DNA of 40,235 nucleotides from Chitinophagaceae bacterium. Its GTDB lineage: Bacteria; Bacteroidota; Bacteroidia; Chitinophagales; Chitinophagaceae. The stretch is taken from assembly GCA_023251255.1 (NCBI GenBank), contig JAHEZD010000054.1:1-40235 (forward strand), given 5' to 3'. The translations under genes were made by a program, and so were the position numbers. The notes under the pieces are model-generated. The model ran no database searches, was not told where the DNA came from, and saw only the letters and a list, made by a program, of their open reading frames with translations. Numbering within the stretch: position 1 is the first letter of the stretch; every line of letters starts with the position of its first letter. Below, in pieces: positions 1 to 8,858 of the stretch.

Positions 1-315
1 GATGAATTTTCCGAAGCAGGTTTTAATGCAGTCATCCATAACAAGCGTCTCGGGATTCAATAATAAAACCACGTCTCCCTTGCTTTGGCGAATACCTTGA
101 TTGTTAGCCCTGGCAAAGCCAGCATTGTAACCCATAGGCAGCCATTGTACAAAAGGGAACCTGCTCATGATATCCTGTTCGCTGTTGTCATTGGACGCAT
201 TGTCCACCACAATCCATTCAAATAACTTGACAGAACTGTACTGCATGGCACTGTTGATGCAATCGATGATCTGTGCAGAAGATTTGTAATTGACTATGAT
301 AATGGAAAGCAGCAC
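1..315 (-). CDS. Glycosyltransferase family 2, 5' part only (continues past window start)
   Basis: This partial gene is read from 315 down to the window edge and encodes the first 105 residues. The likely start is a GTG at 315-313 that shares one base with the TAG stop of the upstream glycosyltransferase, which implies translational coupling. The N-terminus SIIIVNYKS, followed by VVDNASNDNS and LLLNPETLV, is the nucleotide-binding half of a GT-A fold of the rhamnosyltransferase-like GT2 type, where the NPET segment takes the place of the DxD metal site. It would transfer a sugar from a nucleotide donor to a lipid-linked or surface glycan at the cytoplasmic face of the membrane. The acceptor cannot be inferred, and the C-terminal half lies outside the window. 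Confidence 0.85.
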   Translation of the reverse strand, partial: MLLSIIIVNYKSSAQIIDCINSAMQYSSVKLFEWIVVDNASNDNSEQDIMSRFPFVQWLPMGYNAGFARANNQGIRQSKGDVVLLLNPETLVMDDCIKTCFGKFI

Positions 316-1259
316 TACCCGTTTGTTTTATTTCTGTTTTTGAAAAAGGACAATGCCATGAACATTTTTGAGCATGCTCCTATTTTTAGCATGCTTTCAG
401 GAACGGATGCCAGATCCTTGACCATGGCTGTAATGATCAATGGCCATTTGTCCTGACCATAAGCTGCGAGTTGTTCAACCCGCTTAATCTCCAAGTTCCG
501 TAGCAGGCGCCACCACGCATCGTACACCCAAATGTTCAATAAGGGCTTCAATCCGTGTTTCTGCAATAATATCCAACCTTCAGGCAATTCCACTTCCGGT
601 ATGTACAGACAGCTTTGTGTTACTTGGGAATTACTGATACCTACGTTCACCAAGGATTGTTGGATATAGGTAAATGCTTTCTCATTTTGCAAAATGCGTA
701 TATAAAATTCCAGGTCCACACGCCACTTCAAGCGTTCATCGTATTTTTCGGTCAGGTTCCTATGAAGCATAGTTACGCTGGGTGGCCCAATAATATTGTG
801 CGCAAGGAGCCGCATGGGGGTCTGGACAATGTACTTGCTCCGTTCCCTGTTATTAATGGTTACAAGTTCCTGCTTAGCGCCACTTTCAAAAACATTTGTA
901 TAGGCTGAAAAGATAAATTTTGGACCCTGCCCTGTCTTATTGGCAAACTCCTGCAAACTGTTTGGCGAAGAAAACCAATCGTCATCATGCATCAATTTGA
1001 TCCATTCACCAGATGCTTTTGAAATGGCAAAGTTCCAATTGGCAGGCGTTCCCAAGGGTGGGGTATTCTTAAAGTATTGAATAGGGAATTGATCCCTGAA
1101 CTGCTCCAAGAGGCTTTCTACTGAATGGTCTGTACTGTCATCGGCTACAATGACCTCAAAATCCCTGAACGTCTGCGATGCAATACTGGCAAGCAACCTT
1201 TCCAGGTAGTCTACACGCATGTATGCAGGAATACAAATTGAGATGTTATAGTTACCCAT
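315..1259 (-). CDS. Glycosyltransferase family 2 (GT-A fold)
   Basis: This 314-residue protein opens with SICIPAYMRVDYLERLLASI, the beta1-alpha1 start of GT2 enzymes. It has VIVADDS near residues 36-42, and the metal/nucleotide-binding triple aspartate LMHDDDWF at residues 92-94. No membrane helix is obvious, so it is probably a soluble cytoplasmic enzyme adding one sugar to a growing surface polysaccharide. It sits in a minus-strand cluster with two other GT2 genes and a methyltransferase, which points to O-antigen, capsule or exopolysaccharide assembly. A 198-base gap holding an inverted repeat separates it from the methyltransferase upstream. The donor and acceptor sugars cannot be read from the sequence. 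Confidence 0.9.
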   Translation of the reverse strand: MGNYNISICIPAYMRVDYLERLLASIASQTFRDFEVIVADDSTDHSVESLLEQFRDQFPIQYFKNTPPLGTPANWNFAISKASGEWIKLMHDDDWFSSPNSLQEFANKTGQGPKFIFSAYTNVFESGAKQELVTINNRERSKYIVQTPMRLLAHNIIGPPSVTMLHRNLTEKYDERLKWRVDLEFYIRILQNEKAFTYIQQSLVNVGISNSQVTQSCLYIPEVELPEGWILLQKHGLKPLLNIWVYDAWWRLLRNLEIKRVEQLAAYGQDKWPLIITAMVKDLASVPESMLKIGACSKMFMALSFFKNRNKTNG

Positions 1260-1351
1260 TAAAGCTGGCTTTTAATATAATTTTTTTTTCTAAACACTTC
1301 CATTGCGAAAGGGCAGTGTGTCTGTTTGAAGATTATCTTTTGAAATTGAAT

Positions 1352-1415
1352 GTCAGCCTGGGCCTGTCGAAGGCGTTTTACATTCGGAACAATCGGTTTC
1401 GACAAGCTCAACCTA
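1352..1415. repeat. Inverted repeat of the TCGACAAGCTCA family (REP-like)
   Basis: Two imperfectly complementary arms, GTCAGCCTGGGCCTGTCGAA (1352-1371) and TTTCGACAAGCTCAACCTAA (1396-1415), flank a short AT-rich loop. Related cores occur at 22919-22961 and 35283-35363. The element lies between two genes of the glycan cluster and may fold in RNA or DNA. A short open frame across it (1259-1477, minus) carries the SLSKP and RLRQAQ strings that this repeat produces when translated, so I do not count it as a gene. Confidence 0.75.
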
Positions 1416-1457
1416 ATACGAAAACTCAAACTGATGCACCACTCAAAAAGATTGATA

Positions 1458-2162
1458 CTATACCTTTTTACAAACAATGATATTGTTCAAATACAGCTCA
1501 TCTCCTTTCGGCAATAATTTCCCTAAACCAATGGCTACCACGTTTAAAAAAGAACAGGTGATCCATTGAAAGGCAGAACCAAGCAATGGGATTTTCTTAA
1601 GGTGCGGGGTAATGTGAAACTGGATATATATTGACAGTAACTGAAAAATAACTTCTACGCTGTTACCCAATTTCTCATACGCTAAAACTTCAAAGCCATT
1701 TTTCTCCATCATGTGTTTGAGTGCAAAGGAGGAATATCGTGCATAATCATTTGGTGCTTCGTGTTCGCAGATGGCAAAGGGGCATGTTACCAGAATAGGT
1801 GCACCCGGTTTAAGCACCCGGTAGATTTCGGGCAGCATTTCCGGTAAATTAAATACATGCTCAAAAACTTCACTGCTAAATGCGGAATCGAAGTAATTGT
1901 CTGCTACGGGGATATGCTTGCCGTCATAAAAAATATCGATCTGCTCGTTTTGGTGCGAATGTCCGGGGTTTTCAAAGTCAAGCCCTACGTAATTCGTTAC
2001 ATTAAACAAGGATTTATACGGTTTGGATCCGCATCCGAAATCCAACATGGTGCCTGTAAGATAATGACTGTACTTATGAATGCCGGTCAGTAATCTTTTC
2101 CTTACAAAATATGCCGGGTAGCTAAGTTTAGGGTTGAAGTCTTCGGGAATAGTTGAACTCAT
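1458..2162 (-). CDS. Class I SAM-dependent methyltransferase (Methyltransf_11-like)
   Basis: This 234-residue protein contains the SAM-binding motif I MLDFGCGSKPY (glycine-rich segment at about residues 41-48), an acidic residue after the second strand (VGLDFENPG), and the motif FDSAFSSEVFEHV typical of Methyltransf_11 enzymes. It should transfer a methyl group from SAM to a small acceptor. Its position, nine bases after a rhamnosyltransferase-like gene and upstream of two more glycosyltransferases, suggests that it methylates a sugar or caps a glycan chain. The C-terminal third contains a hydrophobic stretch (IPLLGSAFQWITCSFLNVVAIGLG, about residues 191-214) that could be an amphipathic or membrane-associated helix. 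The specific acceptor is unknown. Confidence 0.85.
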   Translation of the reverse strand: MSSTIPEDFNPKLSYPAYFVRKRLLTGIHKYSHYLTGTMLDFGCGSKPYKSLFNVTNYVGLDFENPGHSHQNEQIDIFYDGKHIPVADNYFDSAFSSEVFEHVFNLPEMLPEIYRVLKPGAPILVTCPFAICEHEAPNDYARYSSFALKHMMEKNGFEVLAYEKLGNSVEVIFQLLSIYIQFHITPHLKKIPLLGSAFQWITCSFLNVVAIGLGKLLPKGDELYLNNIIVCKKV

Positions 2163-2171
2163 GAGTCTTGA

Positions 2172-3026
2172 TTAATTTATTTTGCCCATCTTATTTCTTT
2201 TGAAGTCAGAATAAGCTTGAAAAATATATTTTACTGTTTGCCATCTTTTGTTGCCGTATAGTAGGTTGTTTTTTAACCTGTTTACCATTCCTTTTCTTCT
2301 TATGGTATCGTCCTGACTAAACAGGCCCCTATAAAGCTTATCTACATACAGGTAGTTTCTTACCATATAATAAACCCGTAATGGTGAATGCAGTGTGCGT
2401 GGTGTTAGTTGTAAAGATTTAAAGGAGCGAAAATAGCTTACCTTTCCCAGTTGATGGTCAAGCAAGAGGTGGGTGAATTTTACAATGCGCAAACCCATTT
2501 TCTTTGCCCTGTAACAATATTCCAGATCAACTTCATCAATAAACAATGCTTCGTCAAATTCACCCACCTGTTTGAATAAAGCAAGGTTCACCATGCTGCC
2601 GGAGGTAATCAAGTAATTAATTTCCTTAAAATTACAATTATCGCCTGTTGTTTTAAGTTTGCTGTCATACTCTATCCCAAACATGGCTACCTGTGTTCCG
2701 TTTTCAAAATCAGTAAGGCAGTTTTTATAACTGGTAAACAGCCCTTCTTTGAAACGGCTATCCTGGTCCATGGTAAGCAGCCATTGGTAACCATCTGCAA
2801 TGGCTGCACGGGCCGCTTGGTTAAGGCGTTTGGCAATCCCGTCATTACTGCCATCGTGTATCAATGTTACATGTGTATTGGCTGAACAGAATTGTTTTAC
2901 AGCCTCACTTACGACAGCAGAATTATCGCATATATATAAATGCCCAATGTGTAGGTAATAAGAAGAAATATTAGCAATTACGTCCTCCTCGGGATTAAAT
3001 AAGATAACTGTTGCTGCAATTTTCAT
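2172..3026 (-). CDS. Glycosyltransferase family 2, rhamnosyltransferase-like
   Basis: This 284-residue protein begins MKIAATVILFNPEEDV and has LYICDNS near residue 34 and the catalytic-site motif LLTMDQDSRF with DQD at residues 87-89. That signature and the length match GT2 rhamnosyltransferases of lipopolysaccharide or capsule synthesis. The later LFIDEVDLEYCYRAKKMG segment carries the acidic residue usually taken as the catalytic base region. It is the most upstream gene of the minus-strand glycan cluster in this window and precedes the methyltransferase by nine bases. The preceding 412 bases have no gene, so its promoter probably lies there, although no convincing -7 box was found. Confidence 0.88.
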   Translation of the reverse strand: MKIAATVILFNPEEDVIANISSYYLHIGHLYICDNSAVVSEAVKQFCSANTHVTLIHDGSNDGIAKRLNQAARAAIADGYQWLLTMDQDSRFKEGLFTSYKNCLTDFENGTQVAMFGIEYDSKLKTTGDNCNFKEINYLITSGSMVNLALFKQVGEFDEALFIDEVDLEYCYRAKKMGLRIVKFTHLLLDHQLGKVSYFRSFKSLQLTPRTLHSPLRVYYMVRNYLYVDKLYRGLFSQDDTIRRKGMVNRLKNNLLYGNKRWQTVKYIFQAYSDFKRNKMGKIN

Positions 3027-3438
3027 ATTGAAGTGCTTGGGACTTTTATTTTCTGCAGAACATGGTAATTAAAGTCATCCATTGTAGTGCCGTTCAATTT
3101 TGTAGTTTCTTTCAAACCTTACCTTTAGGACTTCATAAAGTCTAAACAATCCATTGTCAGGAAAAGACAAATACGGAACAGGGCTTGAATTGAACCTATT
3201 ATTCGTGAATTCGTCGCAAAATATAAAAAACTACTTGTTTCAACAAAGTTCGATGGTTTAGTTAGGGCTACCTATTGCCCAATGCTCATTTCGAAAAGGG
3301 GCAATCCGAAGTAGAAAATTAATGCTAAAATGTGCATCCTTAATATTCACGACATCAATAAAGACATAAGTGCGAATGATTGATGAACAAAAAAGGGGAA
3401 TTGAATTTCAATTCCCCTTTTCAACTATGCTTTATTAT
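3027..3438. other. Intergenic region of 412 bases
   Basis: This gap separates the start of the glycan cluster from the end of the SBBP/T9SS gene; both are on the minus strand. The only clear element is the terminator at 3385-3421. A small dyad (AGGACTT/AAGTCT) occurs around 3127-3143. I see no tRNA, no credible open frame and no recognisable repeat in the rest. Confidence 0.6.
3385..3421 (-). terminator. Rho-independent terminator of the SBBP/T9SS gene
   Basis: A perfect 15-base inverted repeat, AAAAGGGGAATTGAA / TTCAATTCCCCTTTT (3391-3421), is followed on the minus strand by a T tract. It starts 17 bases after the stop of the gene ending at 3439. Confidence 0.9.
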
Positions 3439-5475
3439 TTACTGCTTGATGAAAACAGTAGAGGAAACAGTGTTGTCAGCATCTATCAGTTTAAGGAAAT
3501 AGCTTCCTTTTGAAAGATTGGCAACGTTCACGTTCACACTGCCTCCATTAGCAAGAAGGAAATGCTTATCTAACATTACTTGCCCCAATTGGCTTACAAT
3601 TTGAAAATGCATGTTCATATTGTTTTCTGCTCCAGTTACCTTAATATTTAGCATGTTACTTATAACAGGATTAGGATAAACCTGCAGCAATTTATTCTTC
3701 TTTATATTTATTGTGATGATATTGCTATAGGTTATTTTATTGTCCTTATCCACAATCTTTAACCTGAAATAATTTGCCCCACTTACATAATCCTTGAAAA
3801 TAAGCTGATAGTTGGAAAGGGAAGTTACATTGTTATTTGCCTGCTGTTGGCCTATCGTTGAAAATGTGCCCCCATTTGCATATTCAATTCCATAATAGTT
3901 GATATTGGTTTCACCTTCTGCAACCCAGTTAAGGCGTACCTGTTTTTCGTTCTCCATTACACCTGTAAATGAGATTAGTGTTGTAGGCAATATTGAACTC
4001 CAATCATAAAGAGCCACATAAGCATCCGAAACGCCGTTTGAAGAAAAATTCACTGTTGTGGCGGATGGGTCAAAATCTACATTGGTCCCCGAAAAATCTC
4101 CTGTAATTAAAGTTGTATTAGCCGTATTTGAAACAGAACGTCCATTGTCGTCCACAGAAGAACCGATGCTAAAAGCTTTTACATAGTTTCCGTTATTATC
4201 ATACTTTGCAACAAAAATATCTTTGCCACCTGCGCTTACAAGGTTACTTGTTCCGCTACCTGGGTTAAAATCCACAGTTCCAGAAAAATATCCCGTTAAT
4301 GTGCAGCCACCTGAACTGGGTACAGCGGCAATATCGTAAGCACCATCTGCTCCGCTGCTTCCTACTGCAAAAGCAAAGACATAATTTCCGTTCTGGTCAT
4401 ATTTCGCAACAAAGATGTCCTCTCCTCCCGCAGTATTTAAAGTATTAATGCCAATATTAGGATTGAAGTCAACATTTGAACTGGCCATGAGTCCTGTTAG
4501 GAAAATCTCATTACTGGAGTTTACTGCTAGTCCCCAAGCTATGTCCATGCCTGTTCCACCGACTTTGAATCCCCAAACATAATCACCAGCAGCATTCAGT
4601 TTAACCAAGAAAATATCGCTTTCCCCACTGGATGTTTGGATATTGGTACCTGCACCGGGGTCAAGATCTGTTGAGCCCCAGATTTGGCCTGTCGCGTATA
4701 CGTTACCACTTGCATCAAAATCAAAATTCCTTATCGCCCCATCAATAGTGCTGCTTGTAGCAAATGCCTTTGCCCAAATATAAGAACCGGTTGTACTGTA
4801 TTTTGCTAAAAAGCCTGCAGTGCGGTTGCCATTTAATGTACTTAAATAGGCATTGCTTATAGAGGGATCAAAGTCAACATTCGTTCCCGAAAAAGAGCCT
4901 GATACAAAAACATTTGCATTGTCTGTTTTGATTCTTAAACCAGCATCGTTAATAGTTGTTCCTCCGAGATTGAATGCCCATTGGTACTGGAGACTGCTGT
5001 TGTATTTTGCTACAAATATTTCGCCATTGTAGCCTAGGTCCGTACCTGCATCCCCATTACTATTGAGGTTTGCCACGGAAGCAGAAGGATCGAAATCGAT
5101 ACCTGTGCCACGGAACCATCCAGTAATGTAAATATTGTTCGCATTGTCTATACAAATACCGAGGCCTGCATCATTGTCTGTACCTCCAATTCTGAAAGCA
5201 TTGACAAATGCGGCAGTGGAACTGTATTTGGCTACAAAAATATCGGTGGATCCGCTACTGCTTAAATAAGTGGTTCCAGCACCTGGATCAACATCCATAT
5301 TAGCACCACTAAAAGATCCTATTACATATTTATTACCAAGGTTATCTGTAGCAGATTGGCTTATATACTGGTCACTTGAATTTCCTATACCAAAACCCCA
5401 TTGCAAGCTTTGTGCATTGCTATTGGTTGTCATTGCAGATAAAGCGATGCAGATTGAAAGGAGGTAATGTTTCAT
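3439..5475 (-). CDS. Secreted SBBP-repeat beta-propeller protein with T9SS C-terminal sorting domain
   Basis: This 678-residue protein has a signal peptide (hydrophobic stretch to about residue 20, ending NSNAQ). About seven repeats of roughly 60 residues follow, each with a VDFDP or DLDPGAG turn and a DIFVAKYD-type strand. They match SBBP beta-propeller repeats and would form a bladed, possibly calcium-binding, extracellular domain. From about residue 495 there is a fibronectin-like segment (LPTTLISFTG...VRLNWVAEGE). The last 80 residues begin VYPNPV and end GSYFLKLIDADNTVSSTVFIKQ, a type A T9SS sorting domain that directs outer-membrane export and surface attachment. It appears monocistronic, with its own promoter box and terminator. 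No catalytic motif is visible, so the molecular function is open. Confidence 0.88.
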   Translation of the reverse strand: MKHYLLSICIALSAMTTNSNAQSLQWGFGIGNSSDQYISQSATDNLGNKYVIGSFSGANMDVDPGAGTTYLSSSGSTDIFVAKYSSTAAFVNAFRIGGTDNDAGLGICIDNANNIYITGWFRGTGIDFDPSASVANLNSNGDAGTDLGYNGEIFVAKYNSSLQYQWAFNLGGTTINDAGLRIKTDNANVFVSGSFSGTNVDFDPSISNAYLSTLNGNRTAGFLAKYSTTGSYIWAKAFATSSTIDGAIRNFDFDASGNVYATGQIWGSTDLDPGAGTNIQTSSGESDIFLVKLNAAGDYVWGFKVGGTGMDIAWGLAVNSSNEIFLTGLMASSNVDFNPNIGINTLNTAGGEDIFVAKYDQNGNYVFAFAVGSSGADGAYDIAAVPSSGGCTLTGYFSGTVDFNPGSGTSNLVSAGGKDIFVAKYDNNGNYVKAFSIGSSVDDNGRSVSNTANTTLITGDFSGTNVDFDPSATTVNFSSNGVSDAYVALYDWSSILPTTLISFTGVMENEKQVRLNWVAEGETNINYYGIEYANGGTFSTIGQQQANNNVTSLSNYQLIFKDYVSGANYFRLKIVDKDNKITYSNIITINIKKNKLLQVYPNPVISNMLNIKVTGAENNMNMHFQIVSQLGQVMLDKHFLLANGGSVNVNVANLSKGSYFLKLIDADNTVSSTVFIKQ

Positions 5476-5493
5476 TTCTTTTTTTTATAAATC

Positions 5494-5501
5494 CGAAAAT
5501 A
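5494..5501 (-). promoter_or_regulatory. Candidate -7 promoter box for the SBBP/T9SS gene
   Basis: TATTTTCG on the minus strand is one mismatch from the Bacteroidota TAnnTTTG box. It lies about 18 bases before the ATG, the same offset seen for other genes here. The leader is A-rich just before the start, as is usual in this phylum. Confidence 0.5.
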
Positions 5502-5580
5502 GTGCATAAAGATTACATTACAGTTTTTTTTATGCTATTAATTTGAGTTGTAGCTAATAGTAAAATCCCAGCCCCTCTCC

Positions 5581-5588
5581 TATCTTTG
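5581..5588 (+). promoter_or_regulatory. Candidate -7 promoter box for the acyl-CoA carboxylase gene
   Basis: TATCTTTG exactly matches TAnnTTTG and ends 20 bases before the ATG at 5609. No clear TTTG -33 element is seen at the expected distance. It diverges from the promoter at 5494-5501. Confidence 0.6.
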
Positions 5589-5608
5589 TTCAACTAACAA
5601 CTGTAAGT

Positions 5609-7237
5609 ATGAATTTGGAACAGAACAGAAATGAGGACTGGATGAAACTGAAGCTCAGTGAAACCAACCTGTACCTCACAAAAATAAAATTGGGGGGCGG
5701 CAAGAAAGCCATTGATAAACAGCATGAAAAAAATAAGCTCACGCCGAGGGAAAGGATAGCATACCTGATAGACAAGGATTCCACCTTCACTGAAATAGGT
5801 TCTTTTGCCGGTTTTGAAATGTATGAGGCAGAGGGCGGATGCCCCGCCGGGGGAACGGTTGCTGGTATTGGTTATGTAAGTGGGAGGCAATGCGTGATTG
5901 TGGCGAATGACCAAACCGTAAAAGCTGGCGCATGGTTTCCCATAACTGGCAAGAAGAACTTGCGGATGCAGGAGATTTCCATGGAAAACAAATTGCCCAT
6001 TATTTATTTGGTTGATAGTGCTGGTGTTTACCTTCCCATGCAGGATGAAATTTTTCCAGACAAGGAGCATTTTGGACGGATTTTCCGCAACAATGCACGT
6101 ATGAGTGCCATGGGCATCACACAGATTGCTGCGGTAATGGGGGCTTGTGTTGCTGGCGGGGCCTACCTGCCAATCATGAGCGATGAAACATTGATGGTGG
6201 AAGGCAATGGGAGCATATTTTTAGCGGGAAGCTATTTGGTAAAGGCAGCAGTGGGGGAAGACATAGACAATGAAACGCTTGGCGGTGCGGTAACACATAC
6301 AGCCATCAGTGGTATAGCAGATTATAAATTCCCCACAGAGCATGAATGCCTTGACCATGTAAAAAAAATCATGGACAAACTTGGCGACCATCCCAAAGCA
6401 GGGTTCAATAGAACGGGGGCAAGGCTCCCATCCAAGGAAATGAACGAACTGTACAGCATTATGCCCGAAGGCAATGCAAAGACTTATGACATGCGGGAAA
6501 TCATTGAAAGGATTGTGGATGCATCCGAATTTGATGAATTCAAAAAGGATTATGGCAAAACCATCCTATGCGGCTATGCTAGGATTGAAGGATGGGCGGT
6601 GGGCATTGTGGCCAATCAACGCCTGATCACCAAGAATAAAAAAGGTGAAATGCAGATGGGGGGCGTCATCTATAATGACAGTGCAGACAAAGCTGCACGT
6701 TTTATCATGAACTGCAACCAGAAGAAGATTCCCCTGGTATTCCTTCAGGATGTTACAGGGTTCATGGTGGGAAGCCGGAGCGAGCACAGCGGTATCATAA
6801 AGGACGGGGCAAAACTGGTGAATGCCGTAGCCAACTCAGTTGTCCCAAAAATTACCATTATCATTGGCAACAGCTATGGAGCAGGTAATTATGCCATGTG
6901 CGGCAAAGCTTACGACCCAAGGTTTATCTATGCTTGGCCTTCAGCGAAAATTGCTGTGATGGGCGGTGAACAAGCAGCGAAGACCATGTTGCAGATTCAA
7001 ATAGCCACCATGAAAGCAAAAGGAGAGGAAGTTACGGCTGACGATGAAAAGAAGTTGCTGGATGAATTAAAACAGCGTTACGAAAAACAGACCACAGCTT
7101 TCTACGCAGCAGCAAGGCTTTGGGTAGATGAAATAATTGACCCTTTATCAACAAGAAAAGTGATTTCGGAAGGCATCATGGCTGCCAACCATAATATCGA
7201 TACAGATAAATTCAGCATAGGCGTATTTCAGGTGTAA
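5609..7237 (+). CDS. Acyl-CoA carboxylase carboxyltransferase (beta) subunit, methylcrotonyl/propionyl-CoA type
   Basis: This 542-residue protein is a full-length biotin-dependent carboxyltransferase. The N-terminal crotonase-like half includes LTPRERIAYLIDKDS, IYLVDSAGVYLPMQ, GACVAGGAYLPIMSDE and GSIFLAGSYLVKAAVGE. The C-terminal half includes PLVFLQDVTGFMVG and IGNSYGAGNYAMCGKAYDP, the two glycine-rich oxyanion-hole regions. It would move carboxyl groups from carboxybiotin to an acyl-CoA. The pattern AGGAYLPIMSDE...LGGAVTH resembles methylcrotonyl-CoA carboxylase beta, suggesting leucine catabolism, although propionyl-CoA is a serious alternative. No biotin carboxylase or biotin carrier gene is adjacent, so its partner must be encoded elsewhere. 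Confidence 0.93.
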   Translation: MNLEQNRNEDWMKLKLSETNLYLTKIKLGGGKKAIDKQHEKNKLTPRERIAYLIDKDSTFTEIGSFAGFEMYEAEGGCPAGGTVAGIGYVSGRQCVIVANDQTVKAGAWFPITGKKNLRMQEISMENKLPIIYLVDSAGVYLPMQDEIFPDKEHFGRIFRNNARMSAMGITQIAAVMGACVAGGAYLPIMSDETLMVEGNGSIFLAGSYLVKAAVGEDIDNETLGGAVTHTAISGIADYKFPTEHECLDHVKKIMDKLGDHPKAGFNRTGARLPSKEMNELYSIMPEGNAKTYDMREIIERIVDASEFDEFKKDYGKTILCGYARIEGWAVGIVANQRLITKNKKGEMQMGGVIYNDSADKAARFIMNCNQKKIPLVFLQDVTGFMVGSRSEHSGIIKDGAKLVNAVANSVVPKITIIIGNSYGAGNYAMCGKAYDPRFIYAWPSAKIAVMGGEQAAKTMLQIQIATMKAKGEEVTADDEKKLLDELKQRYEKQTTAFYAAARLWVDEIIDPLSTRKVISEGIMAANHNIDTDKFSIGVFQV

Positions 7238-7343
7238 AATATTTTGAGTTTTACCCATTAACATTTTTTTCTGATAAACTAAAAATCCCTATTTTCACCC
7301 CGCTATTGAGCCAATACCATTAGACTAACTTGAAAAAATAAGT

Positions 7344-8075
7344 ATGAGAAAAAGTTTACTACCCAAAACGCTGTTATGGACCTGTATTGCTGCGTTTGTA
7401 TTTACTTCTTGTGTTAATGATTCTTATTTAGCCAACCCGAAACCTGTTTCCGATCAATCGTTTGTAGAAGAATTTGATACCTTGAATGCGGCTTATAGCC
7501 GTGGGTGGAGGCTGAAAAACAGGAGCCAACCAATTGGTCCATCCAATTGGAACCAAACTGGTGATCCTCAATTTGGTCTGGATTTTACACCTTATAGTGC
7601 TACAGGTGGTGTAGGGTATATTGAGTGCGATAACTTTTCATTGGCTCCGCCTGACCTCAACGTTGCTACCACTTTGGATGGCATTATCAGTAACTGGATC
7701 ATTTCTCCCATACTTACCATACAAAATGGCGACAAAATAAGTTTCTATGCCAATTCTGCCTATGTGAACGTAGGTGTTAGGTTGCAAGTAAGAATCAATA
7801 CCAATAATACAAGTTTAAATGTTGGAGACGGTAACGATCCAGGAGATTTCGATGTTGCTCTTTTGGATATCAATCCTTTTTATGATTTAGCTCCCCCTGT
7901 TGGTTTCCCCACTGGTTGGACAAAATTTACTGCTACCGTATATGGGTTAACCAAACCAACAGCAGGAAGGTTTGCATTAAGGTACTATCATGACCATGGT
8001 CAAACCTATGACCCAGCCAATGGTACTGCGGACTGTGTAGGACTTGATAGGCTTGAATACACTTCAATAAAATAA
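7344..8075 (+). CDS. Putative lipoprotein with choice-of-anchor-J type jelly-roll domain (paralogue 1)
   Basis: This 243-residue protein has a signal sequence ending in the lipobox FTSC (Cys near residue 23), so it is probably a lipid-anchored outer-membrane protein. The mature part begins with FVEEFDTL, followed by RGWRLKNRSQPIGPSNW, NWIISPILTIQNGDKISFY, RLQVRIN and GRFALRYYHD. This is the layout of choice-of-anchor-J / cleaved-adhesin jelly-roll domains, which often bind ligands or act as accessory modules. No catalytic residues are recognised. It lies 11 bases before a clear paralogue, so the two are probably co-transcribed. A box TATTTTCA at 7290-7297 could be the promoter. Confidence 0.75.
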   Translation: MRKSLLPKTLLWTCIAAFVFTSCVNDSYLANPKPVSDQSFVEEFDTLNAAYSRGWRLKNRSQPIGPSNWNQTGDPQFGLDFTPYSATGGVGYIECDNFSLAPPDLNVATTLDGIISNWIISPILTIQNGDKISFYANSAYVNVGVRLQVRINTNNTSLNVGDGNDPGDFDVALLDINPFYDLAPPVGFPTGWTKFTATVYGLTKPTAGRFALRYYHDHGQTYDPANGTADCVGLDRLEYTSIK

Positions 8076-8086
8076 AAACATAACTG

Positions 8087-8836
8087 ATGCAAACAAAAAA
8101 ATATTCTTTCGTTACATTTTTCTTATCGCTTGCTCTTTTTGCTGTTGTGTTAATCCAAGCATGCAAAAAAGATGAAGCACCAGCTCCTGCTGCCCCCGAT
8201 TATTCGTGGGTTGAAGAATTTGACACTTTGGCCAATGCCATTAACGATGGCTGGGGCGTAATCAATAATAGCAGGCCCATTGGAACTGATAGCTGGGTTC
8301 AGGGCCAATACTTAATTGACAATAAAGGGAAATTAGGTGGATACTCACCAGCCTCTTATTCCTATTCCGGGCAGGATTTTGCACTTTGTACCTTCAATGC
8401 CAATAGTGGTGCAGGAATTATCAGTTGCTGGTTGATTACTCCAGTTACCACCATGAAAAATGGTGATATTATCAGGTTCTATACACGTACATTAGCAGAA
8501 CCGGCTACTTATCCGGATAGATTGCAGGTAAGGTTGAACCCCAACTCAGCTTCTGTAAATGTAGGTTCAGGTCCATTGGCAGATAATACCGTTGGTTTGG
8601 CTACTGGTGATTTTTCCACACTTTTATTGGATATCAATCCAAACTTGGTACTGAGCGGAGCCGATGCATACCCTGGTACAGGCTGGAAGCAATATACACT
8701 GACGCTTAGCGGACTGCCTCCAACATTGGTGAAAAGAAGGTTTGCTTTCCGTTACTTCATTCCGATTGATGCTGGAGCAACTGGTTCAAATGGGCAAGGT
8801 GTTGGTATTGATAAAGTAGAATTTATAAGTAAATAA
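8087..8836 (+). CDS. Putative lipoprotein with choice-of-anchor-J type jelly-roll domain (paralogue 2)
   Basis: This 249-residue protein has a lipoprotein signal sequence ending IQAC and then a lysine/proline-rich linker. The domain matches its upstream neighbour point for point: WVEEFDTL, DGWGVINNSRPIGTDSW, SCWLITPVTTMKNGDIIRFY, RLQVRLN, SVNVGSG, LLLDINP and RRFAFRYF. The pair therefore arose by tandem duplication followed by considerable divergence. It is likely displayed at the cell surface or faces the periplasm. A strong terminator follows at 8859-8890, closing the two-gene unit. Ligand and function are unknown. Confidence 0.75.
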   Translation: MQTKKYSFVTFFLSLALFAVVLIQACKKDEAPAPAAPDYSWVEEFDTLANAINDGWGVINNSRPIGTDSWVQGQYLIDNKGKLGGYSPASYSYSGQDFALCTFNANSGAGIISCWLITPVTTMKNGDIIRFYTRTLAEPATYPDRLQVRLNPNSASVNVGSGPLADNTVGLATGDFSTLLLDINPNLVLSGADAYPGTGWKQYTLTLSGLPPTLVKRRFAFRYFIPIDAGATGSNGQGVGIDKVEFISK

Positions 8837-8858
8837 CGAAACTGTACATATTCATTAC

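Noticed and set aside
1178-1480. Open frames on both strands over the repeat at 1352-1415 (plus 1178-1480, minus 1259-1477)
   Set aside because: They consist of translated repeat plus antisense of a glycosyltransferase; the SLSKP and RLRQAQ strings are products of the repeat.
3185-3210. T-loop-like GGTTCAATTC on the minus strand, suggesting a tRNA
   Set aside because: The flanking bases do not form a T stem, and no acceptor or anticodon stems could be found.
3439-5475. DNA-level tandem repeats inside the SBBP gene
   Set aside because: They are explained by the protein's beta-propeller repeats, which are too diverged in DNA to be a separate repeat feature.
5594-6070. 158-residue minus-strand open frame at the start of the carboxylase gene
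   Set aside because: It is the antisense shadow of conserved carboxyltransferase codons.
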